A DNA stretch of 64,000 nucleotides from Roseiarcus sp963813195 (GCA_963813195.1 CAWEYC010000041.1:62001-126000), one strand, 5' to 3'. Shown: positions 1 to 9,130, numbered from the stretch's first letter. Program-made: numbers and translations. Notes: a model not told the origin generated them from the letters alone.

Positions 1-989
1 GTCGCAACAATCGCTGCGATGCCGAACAAAGTGCGGAAGACGACGTTGGGTCGACCGCCATGGGCGCGCCAGAAATCTGCGATGTAGCCACCCACAAGTT
101 CGCCCACGAAGCCCGAGAAGAACATCGCGAACAGCGACCCGCCGAGGCGCTTGATATCGAGCCCGTGCTCGGCCGCCAGATAGTTCGGCATCCACGTCAA
201 CAAGCCATAAAATACGACGTTCAAGAACATCCAGCCCAGGCACATGCACCAGGTCGAGGCGAAGCGGAAATAAGCGCCGACGCCTGCGCCGGAGGACGGC
301 GGCGTTAGGGAGTCTTCGTGGGCGTGAGCGACGGCGATGTAATCGGCCTCCGCCTTGTTGATTGTAGGGTGCTCGGCAGGATTGTCGCGGATGTACCACC
401 ACGCGAACAGGCCGCAGAGCATGGTGCCGACGCCGGCGACGACGAAGGAAAAGCGCCAGGAGTCGAACTCGGCGATCAGCCCGGCGATCATCAAGGACCC
501 GAGCGCTGCGCCGAGCGGAGCGCCCCCGTCGAGCAAAGCGGCGCCGCGCGCGCGCTCGTTCGATGTCATCCAAATCGCGTTGAGTTTGCCACCGGCAGGA
601 TAGATTGGCGCTTCGCACGCGCCGAGGCCGAGTCGCGTCAACACCAAGACCGAAGCGTTGAGCGACAGCGCCGCGACGGCTTGAAACAATCCCCAGCCCA
701 GTGTCGCGGCGGCGATCACGGCGCGCGGTTTGAACCGATCGGCGAGCATGCCGCCGGGTATCTGCATCAATGCATAGGTGACGAAGAATGCGCTGAGGAT
801 GAAGCCTTGCGTCGCGAGATTGAGGTTGAACTCCTTTGCGATGAGCGGCATCGCGACAGAGATGGACGCGCGGTCGACGTAATTGATCGCGATCAGCATC
901 AGCATCAACAGGAAGATGCGCCAGCGGACGTTTGTGCGCGCGGTTTCCCCGACCGTATGGGGTTTGTTCGAGACCGCGTCGTTCATCAT
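1..989 (-). CDS. MFS transporter, anion:cation symporter type (C-terminus beyond window)
   Basis: Reading the minus strand from an ATG pair at 989/986 gives an open frame to the window edge. It codes for a 12-TM-style major facilitator. The first segment ends in NYVDRASISVAMP, followed by the loop GGMLADRFKPRAV and a second half with FSGFVGELVGGYIADF. This resembles the hexuronate/glucarate/phthalate (ACS) branch, which imports organic anions across the inner membrane. An in-frame ATG at 1013 would add eight residues but has no ribosome site. The C-terminus is missing. The neighbouring hydantoinase lies downstream of its start on the same strand, so the two may serve the same catabolic block; the substrate is not deducible. 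Confidence 0.85.
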   Translation of the reverse strand, partial: MMNDAVSNKPHTVGETARTNVRWRIFLLMLMLIAINYVDRASISVAMPLIAKEFNLNLATQGFILSAFFVTYALMQIPGGMLADRFKPRAVIAAATLGWGLFQAVAALSLNASVLVLTRLGLGACEAPIYPAGGKLNAIWMTSNERARGAALLDGGAPLGAALGSLMIAGLIAEFDSWRFSFVVAGVGTMLCGLFAWWYIRDNPAEHPTINKAEADYIAVAHAHEDSLTPPSSGAGVGAYFRFASTWCMCLGWMFLNVVFYGLLTWMPNYLAAEHGLDIKRLGGSLFAMFFSGFVGELVGGYIADFWRAHGGRPNVVFRTLFGIAAIVA

Positions 990-1167
990 CTCGTTCCGTT
1001 CTCGCAATGCCATTGGCGCCGGGGATAAAGGCCTTTCGCGCGTCGCTCGGTTCTCCCAAAATCGAGAATCGCTCGAAGCGCAGTCGGTCCTGATCAAAGA
1101 TGTTGCGTCCGCGGAATCTTGCGCGCTTCCAAGCTCGGCCTCGTGAATTGGGTCCGATGTTACACGC

Positions 1168-2589
1168 CTACTCCGCCCGCGCGGTGGTAACTGTCGTCGG
1201 CGGATCGCAGCGAAGAAACCGACCGCGGCCGGGCGAGGCGCGGAATTCGCCATCGGACCAGACAATCTCGCCACGTGAGACCGTGGTCACCGGCCAGCCG
1301 CGGATTTTCATGCCCTCGTAGGGCGTGTAATCGACGTTGTGATGCAGAATGTCGTTGCTGATCCGAACCTCCCGCTCCGGGTCCCATAAAGTCAGATCCG
1401 CGTCCGCGCCGATCGCGATCGATCCCTTGCGGGGATAGAGGCCGTACATTTTCGCGGGGTTGGTCGCGGTCAGCGCGACAAACTCGCAGAGATCCAGGCG
1501 CCCCTCGTTCACGCCTGCCGAGAACAACAGCGGCAGGCGCGTTTCCAGGCCTGGAATCCCATTGGGAATGCACGCGAAGCGGGTCGCCGCGTTGGCTACT
1601 TTCTTGCCCCGGGGATCCTCGTAGCGGAATGGCGCGTGATCGGACGAGAACACCTGAAACAGGCCGTCTCGCAGGCCGTTCCAAACAGCCGCCTGGCTCG
1701 CAGAATCGCGCGGCGGCGGGCTGCATACGCATTTGGCGCCGTGAAAACCTGGCGCATCAAGATCGTCGGCGGTCAAGAAGAGGTACTGCGGGCAGGTCTC
1801 GGCGAAAATGCGCAGACCGCGGCTCTTCGCCCACCGGATCTGCTCAATCGCCTCGCATCCGGAAACGTGGACGATCAAGATGGGCGTATCGACCAATTCC
1901 GCCAGGGCGATCGCGCGGTGCGTGGCTTCCCGCTCGGCGATTTGGGGACGCGCCGCGGCGTGATATTTCGGCGAGACCTTGCCAGCGCGTTCGAGCGCCT
2001 CGGTCAGCCAACCGATACAATCGGCGTTCTCGGCATGGATCATCACCAGCGCGCGCTCTCTTCGCGCGAGCGCGAGCACATCCAAGATTTCTCGATCGCT
2101 GAGCTTGAGCGCGTCGTAGGTCATGTAGATTTTGAAGGAGGTGTAGCCTTCGCGGATCAACGCGGGCAGCTCTTGACCCAGAACCTGCGCCGTCGGGTCG
2201 GTGACGATCAAGTGGAAGGCATAATCGGTGAAGGCATTGCCATTCGCTCTGCGGTGATAGTCCGCCACCGCCTCCCGCAGGCTCTGCCCCTTCACCTGCG
2301 CGGCGAAAGGAATGACCGTGGTTGTTCCGCCGCAAGCAGCGGAACGGGTTCCGCTCGCAAAGTCATCCGCCATTACGGATTCGTCGCCAGTCGGCTGATC
2401 GAGATGACAGTGAGCGTCTACGCCTCCAGGCAGCACCAAGCGGTCGCGGGCATCGATTTCATGCGTCCCTGGCCCGAGATCACTCGCCAACGCCGCGATT
2501 CGCCCGTTGCGCACTCCTATATCGGCGCGGAATACGTCGACCGCGGTCGCAACTGTCCCGCCCCGAACGACGAGGTCGAAATCCGACAC
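1168..2589 (-). CDS. D-hydantoinase / dihydropyrimidinase-type cyclic amidohydrolase
   Basis: A 473-residue cytosolic amidohydrolase that opens hydantoin or dihydropyrimidine rings to N-carbamoyl amino acids. The binuclear metal site is visible: HCH at residues 60-62, the lysine expected to be carbamylated in SFKIYMTYDA, His in MIHAEN and VHVSG, and Asp in FSSDHAPF. The length fits the family. The open frame extends far upstream, but GTG at 2589 is preferred because AAGGGAGGG lies just before it and it begins at the conserved beta strand (SDFDLVVRGG). It is divergent from a GntR regulator, with a perfect 40-bp palindrome between them, so local repression is likely. Hydantoinase versus dihydropyrimidinase or phenylhydantoinase preference cannot be settled from sequence. 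Confidence 0.9.
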   Translation of the reverse strand: MSDFDLVVRGGTVATAVDVFRADIGVRNGRIAALASDLGPGTHEIDARDRLVLPGGVDAHCHLDQPTGDESVMADDFASGTRSAACGGTTTVIPFAAQVKGQSLREAVADYHRRANGNAFTDYAFHLIVTDPTAQVLGQELPALIREGYTSFKIYMTYDALKLSDREILDVLALARRERALVMIHAENADCIGWLTEALERAGKVSPKYHAAARPQIAEREATHRAIALAELVDTPILIVHVSGCEAIEQIRWAKSRGLRIFAETCPQYLFLTADDLDAPGFHGAKCVCSPPPRDSASQAAVWNGLRDGLFQVFSSDHAPFRYEDPRGKKVANAATRFACIPNGIPGLETRLPLLFSAGVNEGRLDLCEFVALTATNPAKMYGLYPRKGSIAIGADADLTLWDPEREVRISNDILHHNVDYTPYEGMKIRGWPVTTVSRGEIVWSDGEFRASPGRGRFLRCDPPTTVTTARAE

Positions 2590-2620
2590 AGGCTGTCCCT
2601 CCCTTACGGCCTTGTTTCTT

Positions 2621-2660
2621 TTGTCATTCATAATTTTGCATGCAAAATTATGAATGACAA
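2621..2660. promoter_or_regulatory. Perfect 40-bp palindrome, probable operator of the divergent pair
   Basis: Both 20-bp arms match without a mismatch around the centre TTTTGCATGCAAAA; the symmetry breaks at 2620/2661. It lies between the hydantoinase start (2589) and the GntR gene start (2761) in AT-rich DNA. FCD-type GntR dimers bind short palindromes, so this is probably the operator controlling both genes. It lacks a GC-rich stem and T-run, which argues against a terminator. Confidence 0.7.
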
Positions 2661-2760
2661 GCCCCCTGCTTCTGTTGCGAGAGATTTGTCGAGGGGCTAT
2701 CGGTCGGGATCGCTTGAACGACGTTGAGGCCAAGCGTTCGCGCTTCAAGGAGAGTTTCGA

Positions 2761-3498
2761 TTGGCACACTCCAGCACGGAAGGTCCGTCTTCGCCGCGGC
2801 CCAAGGGGGCGCCGGTTGGCGTCGCCCCTCCTATCCATCGGCGCCCATTGCACGACGAAGCCACCCAGCGACTGCGCGACATGATCGTGGAAGGCCAGCT
2901 TGCGGCGGGAGAATGGATCAACGAAACCGAACTCTGCCAGCAGTTGAATATCTCGCGCACGCCTCTGCGCGAGGCGCTCAAGATCCTCGCAGCGGAGGGC
3001 CTTGTCGAGTTGATCCCACGTCGCGGCGCCCACGTCGCACAGCTGTCCAAGCAGGAAATGGTCGATCTGTTTGAGGCGCTGAGTGGAATTGAAGGCATGG
3101 CTGCCGAATTGGCGGCGATCAGAATGTCTGCGGTCGACCTTAAACGACTTCGAGGTCTGCAAGCGCGGATCGAGCAGGAGCACGAGGCGAGAAACCGGCT
3201 GGAGTACTTTCACGAAAACCATATCCTCCACGAAGTGATCGTCGGTCTGTCCGGCAACTCTGCTCTGGTGGAGATTCACGCCCGGCTTATCGCGCGAGTG
3301 AGGCGGGCTCGATACCAAGCCATCCTTTCTGAAACGCGCTGGAGCGAAGCGGTGCAGGAGCACGCGCAAATCCTCGCCGCCTTTGAGAGCCGAGACGCCG
3401 GCTTAGCCGGCCGACTGATGCGGCAGCATGTTGCGCACACAGGCGACGTCGTTCGAGTCTCTCTGGATGCGATAAGTTCGGAGTCAGCGTCCGCATAA
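2761..3498 (+). CDS. GntR-family regulator, FCD (FadR) type
   Basis: A 245-residue regulator. The N-terminal winged helix (about residues 30-98) contains the GntR signature around SRTPLREALKILAAEGLVEL, and an all-helical FCD ligand domain follows (about 105-235), with the Asp/His metal-type positions of the family in FHENHILHEVI and HAQILAAFE. The TTG start at 2761 is chosen because AAGGAGAG lies seven bases upstream. It is divergent from the hydantoinase gene and presumably binds the palindrome at 2621-2660, with a ring compound or its product as effector. That role is inferred from position only. Confidence 0.88.
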   Translation: MAHSSTEGPSSPRPKGAPVGVAPPIHRRPLHDEATQRLRDMIVEGQLAAGEWINETELCQQLNISRTPLREALKILAAEGLVELIPRRGAHVAQLSKQEMVDLFEALSGIEGMAAELAAIRMSAVDLKRLRGLQARIEQEHEARNRLEYFHENHILHEVIVGLSGNSALVEIHARLIARVRRARYQAILSETRWSEAVQEHAQILAAFESRDAGLAGRLMRQHVAHTGDVVRVSLDAISSESASA

Positions 3499-3765
3499 AT
3501 TCCCATCCGCTAATCAGACTTGCCGAAGGTAGTGCGCATAGGTTCCTTGGGGCGACGGCTTCCCAAAGGCGACCTCCCGCGGTTCGGCTGCGAAGCGGCG
3601 TGACTTAGGGACCCTCCATGAAATCCGATATACCGCTTTGATGTGACACCGAAAGTGCAAGGGTCCGGATCGGCGCCGATCCGGATCCCACTGGCTAGAC
3701 AGCTTCATGTGCGATTTCAGTTGGTTGCGTTAATTTCCGGGGAGGATCCCGCCCGACGCTGAAAC

Positions 3766-3973
3766 ACACTGCTGTCCGTGCGTGCGATCGTTGGTCCATT
3801 CGCCCGACGCGGTAATCCACTCGCCGGCGGAGATTATGGCGGCGTGCCCGACCACGGTCGCCAAATCGCGAAGGCCGCGCGCTTTCGCCCGGAGAACACA
3901 GAAGATGGAAGGTGACCCGCTCGACGAGGCCGGCGAGCACCTCTTGAGTCGATGGTTCCGGCGCTGACTTCAT
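3766..3973 (-). pseudogene. Remnant of a RecD2-like helicase N-terminus
   Basis: The minus strand starts at ATG 3973 with PEPSTQEVLAGLVERVTFH, then needs a frame change to continue as FCVLRAKARGLRDLATVVGH and SAGEWITASGEWTNDRTHG. Together these match the start of the RecD2/TraA-type ATP-dependent helicase found on alphaproteobacterial mobile elements. About a dozen bases appear to have been lost between VTFH and FCVL. No helicase core follows, so it is a dead fragment and an early trace of a decayed element in this region. Confidence 0.65.
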
Positions 3974-4036
3974 GCAGCCGCTAAGATCGCCGGTTTTCTC
4001 TCTGCGCGCCACTGCGATGATGGGCTCGTAGGCCGT

Positions 4037-4345
4037 CTATCGCCCGATCTGTGGCGGCTCGTCGATTTTTTCGGCCTCGCCGGTTTCTCGGTGCACTTCT
4101 CCCCGGATCACTCGGTCCGTGAATTCCGATAGAAAAGCGACGAGAGCGGCATTCGGTTCCTGAAACTCGGGCCACAGAGCGGCATCGACGAAGGTCTTCG
4201 ACCGGGCAACAGTGTGAAGCGGCCGCTCATCCTTGTCTCGGCTGGCGATCGCTTCGATCTCTCGATGAGGATTTACGAAATAGTTTTGGCCGTAAAGCTC
4301 GCCGAGATTCCACGGCGGCCTTGGCGGCAACATATCAGCCTTCAT
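4037..4345 (-). CDS. Hypothetical protein, 102 residues
   Basis: An ATG at 4345 has a modest AGGA upstream. The product is polar and soluble with no signal peptide or membrane segment; notable stretches are PPWNLGELYGQNYFVNPHRE and PNAALVAFLSEFTDRVIRGE. I do not recognise a family. It lies between the RecD2-like remnant and an ABC importer operon on the same strand. It could be a real small gene or a chance or decayed frame in the accessory patch. Confidence 0.35.
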   Translation of the reverse strand: MKADMLPPRPPWNLGELYGQNYFVNPHREIEAIASRDKDERPLHTVARSKTFVDAALWPEFQEPNAALVAFLSEFTDRVIRGEVHRETGEAEKIDEPPQIGR

Positions 4346-4422
4346 GGCGATCCTGGACGGTAAAGAATGCGCGTCGCCTATTCCTCGGCCTACCCCGCAA
4401 GAGAGGCTCCGCGGCTCATCCC

Positions 4423-5253
4423 CTACACCGTCCCGCCCAATTCGCCCGCCAATTCCTGCAGCTCCTTGTCGCCTGCCATCATGGTCTGCAGCGCGTCGAG
4501 CTTAATCTCGGCTTTCCTAAAAGTGCCGAGCGTCTTCCCACGATTGAGGATCGTGAAGCGGTCGCCCACGGCATAGGCATGGCGGACGTTGTGGGTGATG
4601 AAGATGACGCCGAGGCCTTTGCTCCTCACCTGGCGGATGAACTTCAGCACCATCGAGGTCTGTGCCACGCCGAGCGCCGAGGTCGGCTCATCGAGGATCA
4701 GCACGCGGGCGCCGAAGTGCACCGCGCGCGCAATCGCCACGCATTGCCGCTCGCCGCCCGAAAGGGTGCCTACCGCCTGTCGCGGATCACGCACGTCAAT
4801 GCCGATCCGTCGCATCTCCTCGCGCGCGATCTGATCGGCGCGGGCCATGTCCATGAAGGCGAACGGGCCGAACCTGCCCTTCACCGGCTCGCGGCCCATG
4901 AAGAAATTACGCGTAATCGACAATAGCGGAATCATCGCCAGGTCCTGATAGACTGTCGCGATGCCCATATCGAGCGCCTCGCGCGGACTCGAGAAGGCCA
5001 CCGCCTCGCCCTCGACGAGAAAATCTCCGCTCGTCGGGCGGTATACGCCTGAAAGCGTTTTGATCAGTGTCGACTTGCCCGCGCCGTTATCGCCGAGGAG
5101 ACAATGCACCTCCCCCGCCCGAATATCCATCGACACCCCCGCGAGCGCGACGACCGGCCCGAAATGCTTGACGAGGTCGCGAACCTCGATGAGGGGCGCC
5201 TCGGCTTGCAATGGACTCTCGACAGAAGCGATGTTCGCCTCGACTGACGTCAT
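4423..5253 (-). CDS. Ribose/fructose-type ABC importer ATPase (FrcA-like)
   Basis: A single-domain ATPase of 276 residues with Walker A GDNGAGKST, Q-loop VYQDLAM, signature LSGGERQ, Walker B VLILDEPTSALG and switch His in FITHNV. Single-NBD CUT2 ATPases of this kind (FrcA type) work as homodimers on the inner membrane. It is the last gene of an operon: binding protein (6536-7495), permease (5269-6423), ATPase, with 15 bp between the permease stop and this ATG. Despite the sugar-family name, the setting beside hydantoinase and hyu genes makes a ureide, nucleoside or pentose substrate possible. Confidence 0.9.
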   Translation of the reverse strand: MTSVEANIASVESPLQAEAPLIEVRDLVKHFGPVVALAGVSMDIRAGEVHCLLGDNGAGKSTLIKTLSGVYRPTSGDFLVEGEAVAFSSPREALDMGIATVYQDLAMIPLLSITRNFFMGREPVKGRFGPFAFMDMARADQIAREEMRRIGIDVRDPRQAVGTLSGGERQCVAIARAVHFGARVLILDEPTSALGVAQTSMVLKFIRQVRSKGLGVIFITHNVRHAYAVGDRFTILNRGKTLGTFRKAEIKLDALQTMMAGDKELQELAGELGGTV

Positions 5254-5268
5254 TGCCTTCGATCCGCT

Positions 5269-6423
5269 TTAGCGCCCGCTCACGACCCGGAGCCGAATCA
5301 GGTTGTTGAAGAGGACGGCGATCAGCAGCATGCTGCCGAGAAACACGCGGAACCAGTCGTTCGGCACCCCGGAGAAGAGAATGCCCATCTGCACCACGCC
5401 GAAGATCAATGCGCCGAGGCAGGCGCCGACGACGGAGCCATAGCCGCCCGTAAGCAGGCATCCGCCGATGACCGCGGCAATGATCGCTTCGAATTCCTTG
5501 AGCAAACCGCGATCGGAGGCGGCTGAGCCGAATTCGAACACTTCACAGGCTGCAAATACGGTCGCGCAAAACGCGGTCAGCATGAACAGAGAGATTTTCA
5601 CGGCGCCAACCGGCACGCCCGCGTTGCGGGCCGCATTGGCGTCGCCGCCCGATGCGAAAATCCAGTTGCCGGCCCGCGTCTTCGCCAACACGACGTGGCC
5701 GACCCCGGCGATGACGAGCGCCCAGACGATGACCATCGGCACGCCGCGCACGCTTGGGTCGCCGTTCGGCAAGCGCCCGATCCAATCATGATCGGCGAGC
5801 CAGGCGAACAGCGGATCGCCGATTGTGCCCGAGAATAGGAATCCGACGAATGTGCCTTCGGCCGCCTGCTTCACCCCACCCACGATCGTGCGGTTGGTGA
5901 ACAGGATCGACAGAGCTATGGTGAGGCCGCGCAGGATGTAAAGCGAGGCGAGCGTCACGATGAAGGATGGCAGGCCCGTACGGATGACGATGAGCCCGTT
6001 GAGGAAGCCGATTGAAAGGGCGCCGGCGAAGGCGAATAAGACGCTCAAGGTGATCGGCCAGTGGAAGATGACCGTCGGCAGCGCGATCATCATGCCGGCG
6101 AACCCAATCATCGAGCCGACCGACAGGTCAAATTCGCCGCCGATCATCAGCAGGGCCGCTCCAACTGCGATGATCATGAGCTGGCCGCTGACCGTCGTCC
6201 AATTGAGGATGCCGTCGGCCGCGAACATGCCCGTGCCGTGGGCCACGACCCCGAAATAGGCAAAGACCAGCACAGTCCCCGCAAATGCGCCAAGCTCGGG
6301 ACTCGACAACAGCCTGCGAAGGCCGGATTGACGCCGCAGCCTTTCGTCGCGCGCCGCAATGACGATCGCCGCACTGTCGGCGCCGGGACCATGCGCGACA
6401 GGCTTTCCGTCCTTGGAGGTCAT
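5269..6423 (-). CDS. Ribose-type ABC importer permease (FrcC/RbsC-like)
   Basis: An inner-membrane permease of 384 residues with about ten hydrophobic segments and the family hallmark GGEFDLSVGSMIGFAGM, then RTGLPSFIVTLASLYILRGL and GGCLLTGGYGSVVGACLGAL. The long internal loop around LFAWLADHDWIGRLPNGD is typical of FrcC-type permeases. ATG at 6423 is given; an in-frame TTG at 6429 lies nearer the GGGAGGGC ribosome site and may be the true start. It is the middle gene of the three-gene importer operon. Confidence 0.9.
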   Translation of the reverse strand: MTSKDGKPVAHGPGADSAAIVIAARDERLRRQSGLRRLLSSPELGAFAGTVLVFAYFGVVAHGTGMFAADGILNWTTVSGQLMIIAVGAALLMIGGEFDLSVGSMIGFAGMMIALPTVIFHWPITLSVLFAFAGALSIGFLNGLIVIRTGLPSFIVTLASLYILRGLTIALSILFTNRTIVGGVKQAAEGTFVGFLFSGTIGDPLFAWLADHDWIGRLPNGDPSVRGVPMVIVWALVIAGVGHVVLAKTRAGNWIFASGGDANAARNAGVPVGAVKISLFMLTAFCATVFAACEVFEFGSAASDRGLLKEFEAIIAAVIGGCLLTGGYGSVVGACLGALIFGVVQMGILFSGVPNDWFRVFLGSMLLIAVLFNNLIRLRVVSGR

Positions 6424-6535
6424 GACCAAATGACGCCCGCCCTCCCTTCCCTAGTGTCTGAACGACCGTCCGACGCCTCCCTCCCAGGCAAACGGGAAAG
6501 GAGGCGCGGACGCGGATGAATCCATGCGCGAATGC

Positions 6536-7495
6536 TTAGCGATATTCGCCCGCGAGCTTCTGGACCAAGGCAATCGTCTTCTTGGTGACGAAGCCAGGTC
6601 CGGTGTTGACGTTATTGGCCGGAATCACGCCGTAACGGGCGTATTCGGTCAGAAACACGACTGGGAGATAGCCCTGCAGATAGGGCTGCTGGTCGATCGC
6701 GGATTCGATGACGCCATCCTTGATCGCTTGCGCGATGTCGGAGTCCAGGTCGAACGTGATGAAGCTCTTGAACTTGCCGGCTTGTCCGGTGTCGTGCAGC
6801 AGCTTGATGACAGGATCGGCGGAGTTCGGGCCGAGCGTCACGATGCCGTTCGTGTCGGGATGGGCGGTGAGATAGGCCTTGACCTTGTTATAGACCTCCG
6901 TCGGATCGATGCCCGAGTTGAGCATCTGGTCACCGAGTTTGACGCCGAGGCCGTCGGCGTAGCCCTGGCAACGCTCGACCGACGCCGAATTGGTTATGTA
7001 GTGATTGACACAGACAAATTTGGTCACGCCCGCCGCCTTAGCCCGCTCGCCCGCCCCTTTGCCGGCGCCGTATTCCGGCTGACCAATGTGCATGAGAGCG
7101 CCGAGCTTCTTCGATTCCTCCGCCGTGCCTGAATTGACGGTGATCACCGGTATGCCCTTGGCGATGGCGCCCTTGATCGAGGGTTCGAGCACGTTGTAGT
7201 CGGCGATCGTGGTAATGATGCCGGTCGGATTGGACGCCGTGGCCTGCTCGATAATGCGCGCCATGTCGGCGACGTCGCCGGTCGATGGATTACGATACTC
7301 GACCTTAACGCCGAGATCGTGCTCGGAGTTCTTCAGTGCGTTCTTGATCGTGTTCCACCATGAATCCGAGTCCGGCGCGTGGCTGACGAAGACGAAACGT
7401 TCGCCGTCGGCGAATGCCGGTCCGCTTATTCCGGTCACGAACGGCAGGATAAGCGCCGCCGCAAGCAACAGCCTGCGCGTAAAGCTGGTCCTCAT
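6536..7495 (-). CDS. Periplasmic sugar-type binding protein of the ABC importer
   Basis: A 319-residue type-I periplasmic binding protein (Peripla_BP_4). A Sec signal peptide (RRLLLAAALILPFVTGISGPAFA) ends at AxA near residue 29. The mature part starts with RFVFVSHAPDSDSWWNTIK and contains the hinge motifs ASNPTGIITTIAD and GIPVITVNSG typical of ribose/galactose binders. It heads the operon with the permease and ATPase downstream. Upstream is the inverted repeat GGACGATG (7513-7520) with CATCGTCC (7542-7549), a possible operator or hairpin. The ligand cannot be read from sequence. Confidence 0.9.
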   Translation of the reverse strand: MRTSFTRRLLLAAALILPFVTGISGPAFADGERFVFVSHAPDSDSWWNTIKNALKNSEHDLGVKVEYRNPSTGDVADMARIIEQATASNPTGIITTIADYNVLEPSIKGAIAKGIPVITVNSGTAEESKKLGALMHIGQPEYGAGKGAGERAKAAGVTKFVCVNHYITNSASVERCQGYADGLGVKLGDQMLNSGIDPTEVYNKVKAYLTAHPDTNGIVTLGPNSADPVIKLLHDTGQAGKFKSFITFDLDSDIAQAIKDGVIESAIDQQPYLQGYLPVVFLTEYARYGVIPANNVNTGPGFVTKKTIALVQKLAGEYR

Positions 7496-7781
7496 GTCGT
7501 ACCTCCCTTGTTGGACGATGAATCAGCGAAATGAAGCTGGCCATCGTCCTTGCCGGCGACGTTGACGCCGCCGATTCGCTCACGCCTCTTGGATGCAGGC
7601 GTGACTGAAGTAGAGATTGTTTCTTTTGACGACTATTAGCAACGCCAATTTTCGACATTCGGAACTGGGCGCTCCCAAGACGCCATTCGCCCCATTATCG
7701 CATGCCAGCGCTCCGGTTCGGCCCGATCGAGCAAATCGCTACCCTGCCCCGGCCTGCAAACCGGCCGACCGCTCCGCGCAT

Positions 7782-7968
7782 TTCGACGCCGACACGTTCC
7801 TCGTGAAGGACGAGACCTATCCCGAGGCGGCGCGATTTGGGTTTAACGTGTTCGTTGTCGCCAACAGCCCGATCCTACCGCGCGCCGGGCGCCGAACGCG
7901 TCGTCAGCGCGGACGATTGGATCGTCGAGCGTGTGAACAGGCCTGACGTCTTGACCCCAACATCCTCA
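7782..7968 (+). pseudogene. Remnant of UPF0178/DUF188 (YaiI/YqxD) gene
   Basis: Two frames together read FDADTFLVKDETYPEAARFG, FNVFVVANSPILPRA and, after a shift near 7880, GAERVVSADDWIVERV. This matches the family pattern VDADxxPVKDE..VFVVANS....ADDWIxE. The N-terminus and the conserved C-terminal half are missing or unreadable, so it is a broken copy. It occupies the gap between the importer operon and the IclR gene; I see no other gene between 7500 and 8280. Confidence 0.55.
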
Positions 7969-8287
7969 ATGAATGCAAGGGGGTTGCCACGCCGATCGGC
8001 GTCGGGACACCACGCCGACTTGACAGTCCGAATGCCGGTTGGCGCGCTGACCTCTGACGAAAAATGAACTGTGTGGCTTAGCGCGCGGGGCCGATCCACA
8101 CGTCTCGGCTCTGTAGCACAACGAAGACTTCGGCATCGCGGCTGAAAGCGCGCCAATCCGCTCAGGGCCGCGCTCGTCACTCAACACCCCAGAACGCCAG
8201 CGTCAGGCCTCTTCGTTCCGCAGAATGCCCGCATTTCCGCGATCGCAGAATGTTGAAGTCGGTTCATGCGGCAACGCTGAAAAGCCG

Positions 8288-8351
8288 TTGACATGCGGCA
8301 AAGCGTCACACAAAATATTCTATATGAGCAATTTGTATTCAGATAGAATAC
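8288..8351 (+). promoter_or_regulatory. Promoter with overlapping nested inverted repeat (IclR operator)
   Basis: TTGACA at 8288-8293 is followed by a 17-bp spacer and CAAAAT at 8311-8316. Just downstream, TATTCTAT (8316-8323) pairs with ATAGAATA (8343-8350), and GTATTC (8335-8340) pairs with GAATAC (8346-8351). The repeats sit at the expected transcription start, before ATG 8369. This layout suits repression or autoregulation by the IclR protein encoded next. Confidence 0.6.
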
Positions 8352-8368
8352 ATGAGAAACGCGAGCCA

Positions 8369-9130
8369 ATGACGGCGGTGCGCGCTCTCAGCACGGCGGT
8401 GAAAACGCTGGCCGTCCTCGATTTTCTTGGGACTCGCGACAGAGCGTTGCGGCTGTCGGAGATCGCGGCCGAACTCGGCGGAGGACGCTCCACGATCTAT
8501 CAAAGGCTGGTTACGCTGATCGAAGCCGGTTGGGTCGAGCAGATGGAGGATGGGTGCTTTCGTCTGACGATGCGCGCAATGAGAATAGCCGGCGCGGCTC
8601 TCGAACAGGCGGATCTGGGCGATCGCGCTCTGGGCGTTCTGCGTGAGGTCGTGGCGCAGGTTGGCGAAACAGCTTCACTCGCAGTCATTCAGAACCGCAC
8701 CGCGATCATCATCCAACGCGTCGAGTCGGGAGGCGCCGTGCAGGCGCGAGCGCGGCTCGGAGCGACGATGTCGCTGAGCAACTCGGCGTCCGGTCGCGTC
8801 CTGATCGCCTTCGCCGAGTCGAGCGAAGTCGAGGCGCTCAGGGAGGCTTCGGTGGAACTTCCCAAAGAGGACGTGCTGCGCGAGGTCAGGCGGCGCGGCC
8901 TCGGCGTCGTTGCACGGCACATAGAGGTCGAGGCGGTCGCCGCTCCTGTCTTCGATCACCGCCAACGTTGCGTCGCCGCTGTGTCGCTCGTCGGGCCGCG
9001 GGGTCGCTTCGATGTCGATCGTATGGCGGCCCCCGTCCTTGCGGCCGCCGACAACCTCTCGCTCATGCTTGGCGGTCAGCCCTGGAGCCCATCTTGGCTG
9101 CAGTCGAAGCGAAACAATTCGGAAGTCTAA
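8369..9130 (+). CDS. IclR-family regulator
   Basis: A 253-residue regulator. Residues 1-70 hold the IclR winged helix (KTLAVLDFLGTRDRALRLSE, then GGGRSTIYQRLVTLIEAGWV) and the rest is the GAF-like IclR effector domain (SLSNSASGRVLIAFAE and VAAPVFDHRQRCVAAVSLVG). ATG 8369 is preferred over ATG 8324 and earlier in-frame starts because a promoter and nested palindrome end at 8351. It is followed after 11 bp by an unknown gene, then by a Liv-type importer on the same strand, so it probably controls that operon and itself. Confidence 0.85.
   Translation: MTAVRALSTAVKTLAVLDFLGTRDRALRLSEIAAELGGGRSTIYQRLVTLIEAGWVEQMEDGCFRLTMRAMRIAGAALEQADLGDRALGVLREVVAQVGETASLAVIQNRTAIIIQRVESGGAVQARARLGATMSLSNSASGRVLIAFAESSEVEALREASVELPKEDVLREVRRRGLGVVARHIEVEAVAAPVFDHRQRCVAAVSLVGPRGRFDVDRMAAPVLAAADNLSLMLGGQPWSPSWLQSKRNNSEV

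Noticed and set aside
2621..2660. Rho-independent terminator or IS end
   Set aside because: The palindrome is AT-rich with no loop or T-run, and no transposase or target duplication is next to it.
1168..3369. 733-residue reading of the hydantoinase frame
   Set aside because: The first 260 residues overlap the GntR gene antisense and show no family likeness; the ribosome site and conserved start are at 2589.
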